From NCBI GenBank assembly GCA_023458995.1, contig JAEWVV010000226.1, positions 1 to 10,298 of the forward strand: a DNA stretch of 10,298 nucleotides. Direction: 5' to 3'. The stretch comes from Bacillota bacterium. GTDB lineage: Bacteria; Bacillota_I; Bacilli_A; Acholeplasmatales; Acholeplasmataceae. Below, in pieces: positions 1 to 7,121 of this stretch (positions are counted from its first letter, which is position 1; every line of letters starts with the position of its first letter). The position numbers were made by a program, and so were the translations under genes. Below the pieces are notes generated by a model that was given only the letters and a program-made list of their open reading frames with translations, was not told where the DNA came from and made no database searches.

Positions 1-225
1 TATATCATTAAACAGGATAAAGAAATCCTTGGTTACGTGATTGATAAAGATGGATCTGTTGAAGAAATGCTTCTGCTCAAAAAGGTAAATCCAATCATTA
101 AAGATAGAGATTACAACGATATCTATGTTCCATCTGATCAAGGAATACCATCTCATATGATTTATCCAATTAATTCAAATGTAGAAAAAAATCTCATTGA
201 TCTTACATTCATGAATCAATATTAA
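1..225 (+). CDS. C-terminal part of an unrecognised protein (5' end outside window)
   Basis: The frame is open from the first base to the TAA at 223-225 and gives 74 residues, beginning YIIKQDKEILGYVIDKDG and ending DLTFMNQY. The first residues are in frame before any start codon, and the GTG at 37 has no ribosome binding site, so I read this as the tail of a longer gene entering from the left. It is hydrophilic and acidic to neutral, with no membrane segment, signal or cysteine. I do not recognise a family. A strong hairpin with a T-run follows 17 bases after the stop, which supports a real gene end here. It converges on the minus-strand operon at 275-1928. Confidence 0.6.
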   Translation, partial: YIIKQDKEILGYVIDKDGSVEEMLLLKKVNPIIKDRDYNDIYVPSDQGIPSHMIYPINSNVEKNLIDLTFMNQY

Positions 226-242
226 TCTTAGATTATATAATC

Positions 243-271
243 AAAAAGTAGACAAACCGTCTACTTTTTTT
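243..271. terminator. Bidirectional rho-independent terminator between convergent genes
   Basis: GTAGAC (248-253) pairs with GTCTAC (259-264) around a five-base loop. The flanking A-run (243-247) and T-run (265-271) extend the stem and give a U-tract on either strand. It lies between the plus-strand stop at 225 and the minus-strand stop at 275, so it can end both transcripts. Confidence 0.9.
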
Positions 272-274
272 ATC

Positions 275-994
275 TTAAAAATATATATTTCGATCAAGTT
301 CTCGTGCCACTTTGCTTAAATCGTGCCACTTGATTTTTTGTAGAACACCATCTTTTAAGTAGTTGGATGCTGCTTGTCTAAACTCAAAAGAAACCTTATG
401 TTTTATACATTCTTCTCTAATATCTAAAACCCATGCATCATCTAAGATACGTCCTTTGCTTGCTGCCTCTCCACCAACAGTGACAAACTCAATTCCATCT
501 AGATAATTAGATAAATCAATTGGACCAATCATGGGTTGGCAAATAATGTTTTTATGTTTAATGTTTGCTTTTAAAAGATAGGGTAGTCTTTCATCTGCCA
601 TTTCTTGGTTTTCTACACTTACACCAACAGTTACATGCTCATAACCTACTGGCCAGTCAGATGGAATTACTTTATCAAAACGATTTATTCTTTTCGTCAA
701 AAAAAGAAAAGATAGATCTGGTCTTGATTTAATCATAGCCCATAATTCATCACGATATGAATCGATATCTTCTAAGAGAAAGTCACTTGAAAATGATGTA
801 AAAACAAGTGTATCAGAAGCGATTACATACTCACCCTTTTTGTTTTTTCTAATCGGTCGATCGTATTGTACAGTTTTTTCGATTACGTCAAAATCTTTAC
901 CTTTTTTTAAGTCTCCTAAAGCAATATAACAGTTCTTACAACCTGCACTTATCTTATGACATCCTCTAAAAGGATTCCAAACGGATGTTTTCAT
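275..994 (-). CDS. DUF5131 family (phage Gp37/Gp68-like) protein
   Basis: This 239-residue protein resembles the DUF5131 (Gp37/Gp68) family. The N-terminus has the family hallmark WNPFRGCHKISAGCKNCY, with cysteines at residues 12, 19 and 22 that could hold a metal or an iron-sulfur cluster. Further family-like blocks are FLTKR (about 98-102), GVSVENQE (124-131), CQPMIGPID (152-160) and TVGGEAASKGRILDDAWV (172-189). The cysteine cluster and barrel-like pattern recall radical SAM proteins, but the biochemical role is not established to my knowledge. It is the last gene of a three-gene operon: its ATG overlaps the TGA of the P-loop gene by four bases (ATGA), with AAGGAG upstream inside that gene. 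Such proteins occur in phages and in bacterial chromosomes; nothing else phage-like is visible here. Family assignment is fairly sure, function unknown. Confidence 0.8.
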   Translation of the reverse strand: MKTSVWNPFRGCHKISAGCKNCYIALGDLKKGKDFDVIEKTVQYDRPIRKNKKGEYVIASDTLVFTSFSSDFLLEDIDSYRDELWAMIKSRPDLSFLFLTKRINRFDKVIPSDWPVGYEHVTVGVSVENQEMADERLPYLLKANIKHKNIICQPMIGPIDLSNYLDGIEFVTVGGEAASKGRILDDAWVLDIREECIKHKVSFEFRQAASNYLKDGVLQKIKWHDLSKVARELDRNIYF

Positions 995-1548
995 AATTTG
1001 AAATACTCCTTGATCATGTTTGCTACTTCATCAGGACTTAAGTTTGTATTATCAATTTTCATATAATGTTTAAAAGAAAGCTCATGATCATATGAATTTA
1101 ATCTATACTTATCTTCTATCTTAATGAACCGATCTAGACTTGATTTAATATCTTGTTTAGATGGTTTTTCTCTGAATCTATTTTCAGTTTGATTTCTTAT
1201 GATTCGAACATCTTTATCTGCCATGAGTTCAACATAATATACTTCGCCACCTTGGTTCGTAAAAAGTTCTTCTAAATAATGGATGTATTCATGATCACCT
1301 TGTGAGTCAAGTGCCCACATAAATGTAAAAATAACACCACGACCTTTAGCTTGTGAAACATGCTTAAAAACAACTTCTCTGATTTCATTGCTTAAGTCTT
1401 TCCACTTATTCTCTTCTCCTAATAGAGATAGTGCTAATTCGATACTCTCATGATTATGAAAAAGTGGAATATTGATTAGCTTAGATAATGATTGCCCTAC
1501 CGTCATTTTGCCAACAGCATGTGGACCAAACATAATGATGAGTTTCAT
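991..1548 (-). CDS. P-loop kinase-like NTPase (AAA / shikimate-kinase-like fold)
   Basis: The 185-residue product opens with a Walker A loop, FGPHAVGKMT (residues 7-16), followed by LFHNHESIEL (29-38), a pairing typical of small Bacillota proteins annotated as AAA family ATPase or shikimate-kinase-like. A hydrophobic strand GVIFTFMWA (71-79) sits where Walker B is expected, and a charged segment, NQTENRFREKPSKQD (119-133), resembles the lid of small-molecule kinases. The protein is predicted to bind ATP and probably phosphorylates an unknown small molecule in the cytoplasm. The substrate cannot be read; a true shikimate kinase is unlikely because no other aroma-type pathway gene is near and the lid differs. 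Translation is coupled on both sides: its ATG overlaps the GNAT stop, and its TGA overlaps the DUF5131 start. Confidence 0.75.
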   Translation of the reverse strand: MKLIIMFGPHAVGKMTVGQSLSKLINIPLFHNHESIELALSLLGEENKWKDLSNEIREVVFKHVSQAKGRGVIFTFMWALDSQGDHEYIHYLEELFTNQGGEVYYVELMADKDVRIIRNQTENRFREKPSKQDIKSSLDRFIKIEDKYRLNSYDHELSFKHYMKIDNTNLSPDEVANMIKEYFKL

Positions 1549-1928
1549 GGTTTATTAACCTCAAAAATACTTCCGATTTTTTCATATCCTAATTGTTCGT
1601 AATAGGTATCTTCATCTGACATCACATAAATTGTTTGATCAGGAAAAGAGATACTTACATGATCGAGTAACTTTTTACCATGCTTATGACCTCGGTGTGA
1701 TTTACGAATTAGAAGATCATAAACATAAACGCCAAATGAACGATCTTTCTTGACTCGAATATAACCAATGCAAATTGATTCATCATAAGCTAAGAAAACA
1801 ACCGATTCCTCTAAAGCTTTCTTATAGTCTTCTTTTTTTGTTGTACTATACTCCATAAAATCATCATCAGAAAGCACTAAATCAAGGAAATCATTATAAC
1901 AAGATTCATCATAAATTTTAATTTTCAT
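1545..1928 (-). CDS. GNAT family N-acetyltransferase
   Basis: This 127-residue protein is a compact GNAT domain. The acetyl-CoA binding motif A is DLLIRKSHRGHKHGKKLL (residues 71-88), matching R/Q-x-x-G-x-G/A except that histidine 83 stands where the last glycine or alanine is usual. The C-terminal YYEQLGYEKIG (109-119) is the familiar GNAT end motif. It would acetylate an unknown amine with acetyl-CoA in the cytoplasm. The ATG at 1928 is preceded by an AGAGAG-type ribosome binding site at ordinary spacing. It is the first gene of the operon; its TAA shares bases 1545-1548 with the start of the P-loop gene. The substrate (small molecule, antibiotic or protein) cannot be told from the sequence. 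Confidence 0.8.
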   Translation of the reverse strand: MKIKIYDESCYNDFLDLVLSDDDFMEYSTTKKEDYKKALEESVVFLAYDESICIGYIRVKKDRSFGVYVYDLLIRKSHRGHKHGKKLLDHVSISFPDQTIYVMSDEDTYYEQLGYEKIGSIFEVNKP

Positions 1929-2008
1929 TTTTAATCACTCTCTTAACTTGAGTTGTTCGTTTTTCTCTATTCGAATATGAATCAATGTATTTTACCCCTG
2001 AAAGAGGT

Positions 2009-2038
2009 ATTATATTCATAGATGCAGGTATATGTAAT
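2009..2038 (-). promoter_or_regulatory. Possible sigma-A promoter for the GNAT operon
   Basis: On the minus strand, ATTACA (2033-2038) and TATAAT (2009-2014) are separated by 18 bases. The -10 box is consensus and the -35 matches four of six. It lies about 80 bases upstream of the GNAT start, leaving a leader of some 70 bases. AT-rich sequence makes chance boxes common, so this is tentative. Confidence 0.4.
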
Positions 2039-2211
2039 ATGCTTTCTATGAGCGAACTTTCATTAGTTATAGTTTATCATATCACTATCTAAATCAAGCA
2101 TGACAATTGAAATTAAACATAAGAAATAAGCAACTTTTAAAGTAGTGATTTCACATTTAAAAAACACCTCAAAAAGCGTAGAAACACGCCTATATTTCTG
2201 CATAAAATTAA

Positions 2212-2269
2212 TCGTTTTGTTATCAGTTTTTCCATACGTTTCATTTTCTTATTTTTTCGCTTTGTTATC
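2212..2269 (+). repeat. Pair of 13-bp direct repeats upstream of galT (candidate operators)
   Basis: TCGTTTTGTTATC (2212-2224) and TCGCTTTGTTATC (2257-2269) match at 12 of 13 bases and lie exactly 45 bases apart. The second copy ends just upstream of the presumed galT promoter core and also forms an imperfect dyad, TTTGT (2261-2265) with ACAAA (2272-2276). Paired sites on nearly the same helical face are what a galactose-operon regulator would need, but which protein binds is unknown. Confidence 0.45.
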
Positions 2270-2299
2270 GTACAAAACAGGATAATTTTAGTGTATAAT
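2270..2299 (+). promoter_or_regulatory. Probable galT-galK promoter
   Basis: TATAAT at 2294-2299 is a consensus -10 box 39 bases before the galT start. The sequence at -35 spacing (TACAAA, 2271-2276, 17-base spacer) is poor, which fits a promoter that needs an activator, perhaps acting through the repeats just upstream. Confidence 0.5.
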
Positions 2300-2322
2300 A
2301 GAGATATAAAATAAACACGAGT

Positions 2323-2340
2323 AAGGGGTAAAAACATTTG
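2323..2340 (+). promoter_or_regulatory. galT ribosome binding site and TTG start
   Basis: AAGGGG (2323-2328) lies nine bases before the TTG at 2338. No in-frame ATG or GTG lies between this site and the start of the conserved GalT N-terminus, and the next in-frame ATG codons are far inside the protein, so TTG is taken as the initiation codon. A weak start codon may limit expression. Confidence 0.7.
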
Positions 2341-3813
2341 AAAAAATCAGTCGAAAACTTAATCGCCTATGAACTCAAAAAAGGTGTTATTGATAGCCGT
2401 GATTATCACTATGTAAAAAATCAAATTTATCGTTTGCTTCAGATCGAAAATGATTCATCTTTTATTGAAACTAAAGACATTACTTATCCTTCTGATGCAC
2501 TTGAACCTATCTTAGATGAACTTGAAAAATTAGGTATCCTTGATGGATCAAAAGTATCAAGAGATTTGTTTGATGCTAAGATTATGGATGTTTTTTCGAT
2601 GATGCCTTCGTTAGTAGAAAAACATTTTTATCAACTTCACGGACGTAGTAAAAAAACTGCAACCAACTGGTATTATCAGTACATGCAAAATCTAAACTAT
2701 ATCCGCATGGACCGTATCATCAAAAATAAAATGAATAAAGTGTCTTCTAAATATGGTAACTTAGAAGTCACCATCAACTTATCAAAACCTGAAAAAGATC
2801 CAAAGAGTATTATTCTAGCAAGTCAATCCGTCTCCAAAGATTATCCGAAATGCCTTTTATGTATTGAAAATGAAGGATTTAGTGGAAACTTCCAAAGGGA
2901 TTCACGCGACCAACATCGTTTAATCAAACTAGATTTAAACCACGAACCTTATTACTTCCAATATTCACCTTATATATACTATCCAGAACATGCCATTGTC
3001 ATTAGTGAAGAACATAGACCAATGGTCATCAACCAAAAAACATTTGCTAACCTGTTATCACTTACTGATTTCTTTGATAGTTACTTCTTTGGTTCAAATG
3101 CTGATCTACCGATTGTAGGAGGTTCAATCCTCTCACATGATCATTACCAAGGTGGTCATTACCGTTTCCCTATTGAAGATGCAAAGAAAATCAAAACGTG
3201 GATTAAGGAAGACATCACCTATCATATTCTTGCATGGCCGCTATCAACCATTCGTCTTGAAGGAATAGATAAAAATCAATTAGTATCTCAGGCAAATGAT
3301 ATCTTAAAAGCATGGAAGAATTATGGGAACTCCGAATTAATGATTTATGCTAAGACAGGTAAAACACCACATCAAACCATAACACCTGTTGCACGAAGAA
3401 AAAATGATTTATACCAACTTGATCTTATTTTGAGAAACAATTTCACAAGTAAACTTTATCCATTAGGTCTCTATCATCCACATGAAGATAAATGGCATAT
3501 TAAAAAAGAAAATATCGGTTTAATTGAAGCGATGGGATTAGCTATTCTACCTGCACGCTTAAAAACTGAATTAGAACTTGTTAAGGTAAGTCTTTTAGAA
3601 AACGTATCACTCCATGAAGAAGCATTAAAACATGAGAATTGGGTTCAAGAACTCAAATCAAAATATCAATTTACAAAAGAAAATATCGATCAAATCATCA
3701 ATCAAGAAGTTGGCCTCGTCTTTGAACATGTTTTAGAAGACTGTGGTGTATTTAAGCAAGATGACAAAGGAATACAAGCATTTACTGCATTTATGGAGGA
3801 TTATGTTTTATGA
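2338..3813 (+). CDS. galT: UDP-glucose (UTP)-hexose-1-phosphate uridylyltransferase, class II GalT
   Basis: GalT exchanges galactose 1-phosphate with the glucose 1-phosphate part of UDP-glucose in the Leloir pathway, in the cytoplasm. The 491-residue length and sequence fit the longer Bacillota form (GalT2) and not the roughly 350-residue E. coli type. Supporting segments are the KKGVIDSRDYHYVKNQIY start (14-31), KCLLCIENEGFSGNFQRD (171-188) with a CxxC pair, the histidine-rich GGSILSHDHYQGGHYRF (261-277) expected to include the nucleotidyl-transfer site, and GLYHPHEDKWHIKKENIGLI (377-396). It starts at TTG, chosen from the ribosome binding site, and its TGA overlaps the galK ATG by four bases, so the two are translationally coupled. 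galE is not adjacent. Confidence 0.95.
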   Translation: MKKSVENLIAYELKKGVIDSRDYHYVKNQIYRLLQIENDSSFIETKDITYPSDALEPILDELEKLGILDGSKVSRDLFDAKIMDVFSMMPSLVEKHFYQLHGRSKKTATNWYYQYMQNLNYIRMDRIIKNKMNKVSSKYGNLEVTINLSKPEKDPKSIILASQSVSKDYPKCLLCIENEGFSGNFQRDSRDQHRLIKLDLNHEPYYFQYSPYIYYPEHAIVISEEHRPMVINQKTFANLLSLTDFFDSYFFGSNADLPIVGGSILSHDHYQGGHYRFPIEDAKKIKTWIKEDITYHILAWPLSTIRLEGIDKNQLVSQANDILKAWKNYGNSELMIYAKTGKTPHQTITPVARRKNDLYQLDLILRNNFTSKLYPLGLYHPHEDKWHIKKENIGLIEAMGLAILPARLKTELELVKVSLLENVSLHEEALKHENWVQELKSKYQFTKENIDQIINQEVGLVFEHVLEDCGVFKQDDKGIQAFTAFMEDYVL

Positions 3814-4964
3814 TTTTAAAGTTGAAAGACAAATTCAAAACGATTTTCAATAGACAAGATGGTGTTACTTTTTACTCTCCAGGACGTGTTAACTTAATTG
3901 GAGAACATATCGATTATAATGGTGGTTTTGTATTCCCATGTGCATTAAGTGATGGGACATATGGTATTGCAGGTTTGAGAGATGATAAAGAAATTCATGT
4001 CTATTCCGACCCATTTACGACTAAACCTCATGTCTTCTCATTAAATCATATCGTAAAAGATGAAGATTCAAAATGGGCAGATTATATCAAAGGCTCTATC
4101 AAAGCACTTCTTGACCATGGCTATCAAATCAATAAAGGACTTGATATCTACATGGAAGGCACAATGCCACAATCAGCTGGCTTATCTTCTTCTGCATCTT
4201 TAGAAATGCTCATTATCTTTATGATGAATCATTTCTTTGGATTTAATCTTGATGCAAAATCAATGGCTAAACTCGGTAAAGAAGCTGAAAACAAATTTGT
4301 TGGTGTTAACTCAGGAATCATGGATCAGTTTGCCGTGATTGCTGGTAAAAAAGATCATGCAATCCTACTGAACACAGAAACACTTGATTATGATTATGTA
4401 CCCCTTGATTTAAAAGATTATGCACTCATGATTGTCAATACAAACAAAAAACGTGGTTTAGCTGATTCCAAATATAATGAACGTTTTAATGAATGTCAAG
4501 AAGCCTTAAGCATATTAAAACCAATCTATTCCATCAACAATTTGGTTGATATTAAAACCCAAGAACTTCCACGTTTGAAAGAAACACTAAATCCAGTCAT
4601 CTACAAGCGTGTTAAACATGTCATCACTGAACAAGATAGAACGATTAAATCAAGAGAAGCTCTAAAAAATGGGGATATCGAAACATTTGCTAAACTGATG
4701 ATTCAGTCACATGTATCACTAAAAGATGATTATGAAGTGACCGGTATTGAACTAGACACTTTGCAAGAAGCTATGCTTGAAGCAGGTGCACTTGGTGCAC
4801 GTATGACAGGTGCTGGCTTTGGAGGTTGTGTGGTTGCGATTGCATCCAAGAAGTTAGTTAATTCTATAAAACATCAAGTCACGCTAGCCTATGAAAAAAA
4901 GATAGGTTACAAACCTACCTTTTATGAAGTATCCATCTCAGATGGAACACATTTACTTAAATGA
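3810..4964 (+). CDS. galK: Galactokinase
   Basis: Galactokinase phosphorylates alpha-D-galactose with ATP to galactose 1-phosphate, the substrate of the GalT encoded upstream. The 384 residues carry all three GHMP kinase motifs: the galactokinase signature PGRVNLIGEHIDYNGG (24-39), the phosphate-binding PQSAGLSSSAS (120-130) and the C-terminal GARMTGAGFGGCVVAI (329-344). The arginine of the signature (26) and the aspartate in SGIMDQFA (172) are the expected catalytic pair. Length is normal for the family. GGAGG (within 3796-3801) inside the end of galT serves as ribosome binding site. galK is the last gene of the operon and ends in TGA that overlaps the base of a small hairpin terminator. Confidence 0.97.
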   Translation: MILKLKDKFKTIFNRQDGVTFYSPGRVNLIGEHIDYNGGFVFPCALSDGTYGIAGLRDDKEIHVYSDPFTTKPHVFSLNHIVKDEDSKWADYIKGSIKALLDHGYQINKGLDIYMEGTMPQSAGLSSSASLEMLIIFMMNHFFGFNLDAKSMAKLGKEAENKFVGVNSGIMDQFAVIAGKKDHAILLNTETLDYDYVPLDLKDYALMIVNTNKKRGLADSKYNERFNECQEALSILKPIYSINNLVDIKTQELPRLKETLNPVIYKRVKHVITEQDRTIKSREALKNGDIETFAKLMIQSHVSLKDDYEVTGIELDTLQEAMLEAGALGARMTGAGFGGCVVAIASKKLVNSIKHQVTLAYEKKIGYKPTFYEVSISDGTHLLK

Positions 4965-4987
4965 CGTCCTCGCGGCGTTTTTTATTT
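4964..4987 (+). terminator. Rho-independent terminator of galTK
   Basis: ACGTC (4964-4968) pairs with GGCGT (4974-4978), with one G-U pair and a CTCGC loop, followed by a T-rich tract from 4978. The stem is short and begins at the galK stop codon. The T-run also holds the TAA end of the convergent regulator gene, so the two genes are packed tail to tail. Confidence 0.65.
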
Positions 4988-5752
4988 TGCGAGTTTGATA
5001 AGTACTTGTTGAACTGCATCTCTTAACGTTTCTGCAAGTCCTTCACCATGCTGATCATAAAACTTTTTAAATCGCTCATCTGATACATACATGTCAACTA
5101 AATTAAAATGAGCTTCGCTGTTATAGCTACCACCCCAGGATGTGGTTAGCCATGCTTTATGTAGTTCATAAACTTCTTTTTGTAGTTTTCCATCACTTGG
5201 GTATTCTTTTAATACTTTCAATCTTTCAATCAGTTTCGATGCAAGCTCATTTAACTGATCATACTCTTCTTTCGTAAAGTTCTTAAATGCATCTTTTGAC
5301 TTTTGATAAGCATCAATCCCCCATGTGTCAATAACTTCATCTTTATAGAGTTCATCATTTTCCTTAATCATTTTATCTTTTAATCCTTCAAATTTTTCTT
5401 TATCATTCATAACGATTTCTCCTTTCATCGCTTTAATGGTTGATCTTACAGTATGCATGAGTGATTCAATTTTGTTTTTCTTCTCAGTTAATGTGACAAG
5501 ATGTTCTTCAAGCATTTTCATTCGCTTAGATTCATCTATACCTTTAGTCATCACTGTGATTTGATCTAAATCAAAACCCATTTCTTTTAGAATCAAGATG
5601 TGCTGCAGCATATCAACTTGTTCTTCAGTATAGATTCTATAGTTTGAATCTTTTAATCTGTTAGCTATTAATAAACCTATCTCATCATAATGTCTTAAGG
5701 TTCTTGTACTGATGCCTGCTAGCTTGGCCAGTTCACTAATCTTATACTCCAT
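4982..5752 (-). CDS. MerR family regulator with TipAS-type effector domain
   Basis: The 256-residue protein has an N-terminal winged helix-turn-helix of MerR type (MEYKISELAKLAGISTRTLR, RYY-like HYDEIGLL, then NYRIYTEEQVDMLQHI, residues 1-52), a charged coiled-coil linker (about 75-110) and a C-terminal region (about 118-256) with the pattern of the TipAS antibiotic-recognition domain, including WGIDAYQKSK (144-153) and ELHKAWLTTSWG (196-207). Such proteins (TipAL, Mta, SkgA relatives) activate promoters with overlong spacers on binding amphipathic drugs or peptides. I start at the ATG at 5752 because AAGGTGG (5761-5767) is eight bases upstream; the GTG at 5764 overlaps that site. Its own promoter holds a perfect dyad, so autoregulation is likely. 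No efflux gene is adjacent. Confidence 0.9.
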   Translation of the reverse strand: MEYKISELAKLAGISTRTLRHYDEIGLLIANRLKDSNYRIYTEEQVDMLQHILILKEMGFDLDQITVMTKGIDESKRMKMLEEHLVTLTEKKNKIESLMHTVRSTIKAMKGEIVMNDKEKFEGLKDKMIKENDELYKDEVIDTWGIDAYQKSKDAFKNFTKEEYDQLNELASKLIERLKVLKEYPSDGKLQKEVYELHKAWLTTSWGGSYNSEAHFNLVDMYVSDERFKKFYDQHGEGLAETLRDAVQQVLIKLAK

Positions 5753-5771
5753 AAGGATCACCACCTTCTTC

Positions 5772-5802
5772 AGTATAAACCTTGACGCTACGTCAATGTC
5801 AA
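5772..5802 (-). promoter_or_regulatory. MerR-type promoter with 19-bp spacer and operator dyad
   Basis: On the minus strand a perfect -35 TTGACA (5797-5802) and a -10 TATACT (5772-5777) are separated by 19 bases. The spacer begins with the perfect inverted repeat TTGACGTAGCGTCAA (5782-5796). An overlong spacer filled by a dyad is the defining layout of MerR-activated promoters, and it lies directly upstream of the merR-type gene, so autoactivation is the simple reading. Confidence 0.88.
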
Positions 5803-5811
5803 TAACTTAAA

Positions 5812-5834
5812 TAAAAAACGCAAAAATTTGCGTT
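5812..5834 (-). terminator. Rho-independent terminator of the SGNH lipoprotein gene
   Basis: On the minus strand AACGCAA (5828-5834) pairs with TTGCGTT (5817-5823) over a four-base loop and runs into TTTTTTAT. It sits eight bases after the lipoprotein stop codon and just upstream of the -35 box of the regulator promoter, insulating the two genes. Confidence 0.88.
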
Positions 5835-5841
5835 CTTTCTT

Positions 5842-7098
5842 TTAGTCCTTTTTTAATATCTCAATACCAGATGCGAGAAGAGCATTAAACATTTTTGTAT
5901 ATCCTGTAGTGTTTGGATGAATACCATCATATAAATCACTATTTGTTAATCCTGCATCAACAAACGTTAAATAATCATGTTCGCTACAATACTTTTCAAG
6001 TTTCATGTTTGCTTCTGTAACATGTCTTGAAAATGTCGTTTGTGTTCTTTGACTAATTCCAAAGTAATAGATTTTTGATTTAGGATATTTTGTATGCATA
6101 TACATGAATAATCTTTGAATGCTTGAAACGGTCTGTTCAATGGATGCATTTGCATCATAGAAATTGTTCGTTCCAATATTAATCACGATATTTTTGGGTG
6201 AAACAGATCCAATAATATGAGAAAATGCTGCTTCCCAGTGAAACGATGTTGTTGAACCTATACCTGCATCAATAACATATTTTCCTGCACCCCATGTTTT
6301 TAAGAAATTGCCAATGAATCTTTCATCTGTAAAACTATCACCTAATATAATGGTATATTTAGATATCTCTAAATCTTTTAACTTTAGACGTTTTCCATTG
6401 ACATCAAAACGTGTTGTGTTATAAAAATTAAACATTTCAAAATCTGGATCATTATAGTTATGATAGATCACATCGACATTAAACTGTGTCGAAAAGTGTG
6501 CGGATTCTGCTTTAACGACAATCCTGCTTGATTCTGGTTTTCTTGCAATAATAGAATCATCTTCTGAAATAGCTAGCATGCGAGAATCGCCACTTAAAAT
6601 TGAATAAATTAATTCTTCTTTCATCTCTTCTTTCGTAAAAACAGGTTTGATTTCAGCATATGTGGAAACTCTATTTGAATTAATATAGACGACCAAATCA
6701 GGAATGGTGACTAAACCATAATCGATGACTTCAGGTTCCGCTAAAACAGTTAAGCTAAATATTTTTGAATCCGTTAGTCCATTTAAGGTAAGTGTTGCCG
6801 TTAAAATAACTTCTGTATCAGTTTCAGGTCTAACAACTACACCCGTATTACTAATAATATCTTCATGACTTGACTTCCAAGTAATACTTACGTCACCTTC
6901 AAATCCCTTTAATACTAATGTTTCTGTAACTCCTTCAATTGTATCCGTAGGTACAGTAAAGGATATATCCAGTGATGTTTTAGCATTTTCAATCTTTTTT
7001 CCATCGCTTATAATTTCAGTCTTTTCACTTTGACATGCTACAAGACCTAATGTTAAAAGCACAACTAAAAAAGGTATAAGTATTTTATTTAATCTCAT
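5842..7098 (-). CDS. Lipoprotein with bacterial Ig-like domain and SGNH/GDSL hydrolase domain
   Basis: The 418-residue precursor starts with a lipoprotein signal peptide, MRLNKILIPF then a hydrophobic stretch and the lipobox LVAC with cysteine 22, so it should be lipid-anchored on the outer face of the membrane. Residues about 38-120 resemble an atrophied bacterial Ig-like domain (ITWKSSHEDIISNTGVVVRP, 72-91). About 130-212 may be a second beta-rich module. The rest is an SGNH hydrolase: block I LGDSFTD (252-258, serine 255), block II glycine in DAGIGSTTS (277-285), block III NIGTNNFYD (307-315) and block V DGIHPNTTGY (391-400, Asp391/His394). It is probably an esterase or deacetylase acting on a surface or environmental glycan; the substrate is unknown. 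The ATG at 7098 is chosen over one at 7140 because of the strong AAAAGGAGG eight bases upstream and the clean signal peptide. Confidence 0.88.
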   Translation of the reverse strand: MRLNKILIPFLVVLLTLGLVACQSEKTEIISDGKKIENAKTSLDISFTVPTDTIEGVTETLVLKGFEGDVSITWKSSHEDIISNTGVVVRPETDTEVILTATLTLNGLTDSKIFSLTVLAEPEVIDYGLVTIPDLVVYINSNRVSTYAEIKPVFTKEEMKEELIYSILSGDSRMLAISEDDSIIARKPESSRIVVKAESAHFSTQFNVDVIYHNYNDPDFEMFNFYNTTRFDVNGKRLKLKDLEISKYTIILGDSFTDERFIGNFLKTWGAGKYVIDAGIGSTTSFHWEAAFSHIIGSVSPKNIVINIGTNNFYDANASIEQTVSSIQRLFMYMHTKYPKSKIYYFGISQRTQTTFSRHVTEANMKLEKYCSEHDYLTFVDAGLTNSDLYDGIHPNTTGYTKMFNALLASGIEILKKD

Positions 7099-7106
7099 AT
7101 CATCAT

Positions 7107-7115
7107 CCTCCTTTT
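7107..7115 (-). promoter_or_regulatory. Start-deciding ribosome binding site of the lipoprotein gene
   Basis: AAAAGGAGG on the minus strand ends eight bases before the ATG at 7098. It is a near-ideal Shine-Dalgarno sequence and places the start 42 bases inside the longest open frame, directly at the signal peptide. Confidence 0.9.
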
Positions 7116-7121
7116 GACAAC

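Larger units (their letters stand above)
1929..2337. other. Divergent intergenic region between the GNAT operon and galTK
   Basis: This 409-bp stretch holds no convincing gene. It contains a possible minus-strand promoter for the GNAT operon (2009-2038), a small GCGT/ACGC hairpin (2176-2189), two direct repeats (2212-2224 and 2257-2269), a TATAAT box (2294-2299) and the galT ribosome binding site (2323-2328). The section 2050-2200 shows nothing I can name. It is longer than needed for two promoters, so leader or operator elements are possible. Confidence 0.6.

Noticed and set aside
1994..2010. Small hairpin TACC...GGTA upstream of the GNAT gene
   Set aside because: The stem has a mismatch and is short, with no T-run; it is within what chance gives in this DNA.
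2137..2337. Minus-strand open frame of 66 residues in the gal upstream region
   Set aside because: It has no ribosome binding site, covers the galT promoter and repeats, and its Lys/Arg/Leu-rich product looks like translated AT-rich spacer.
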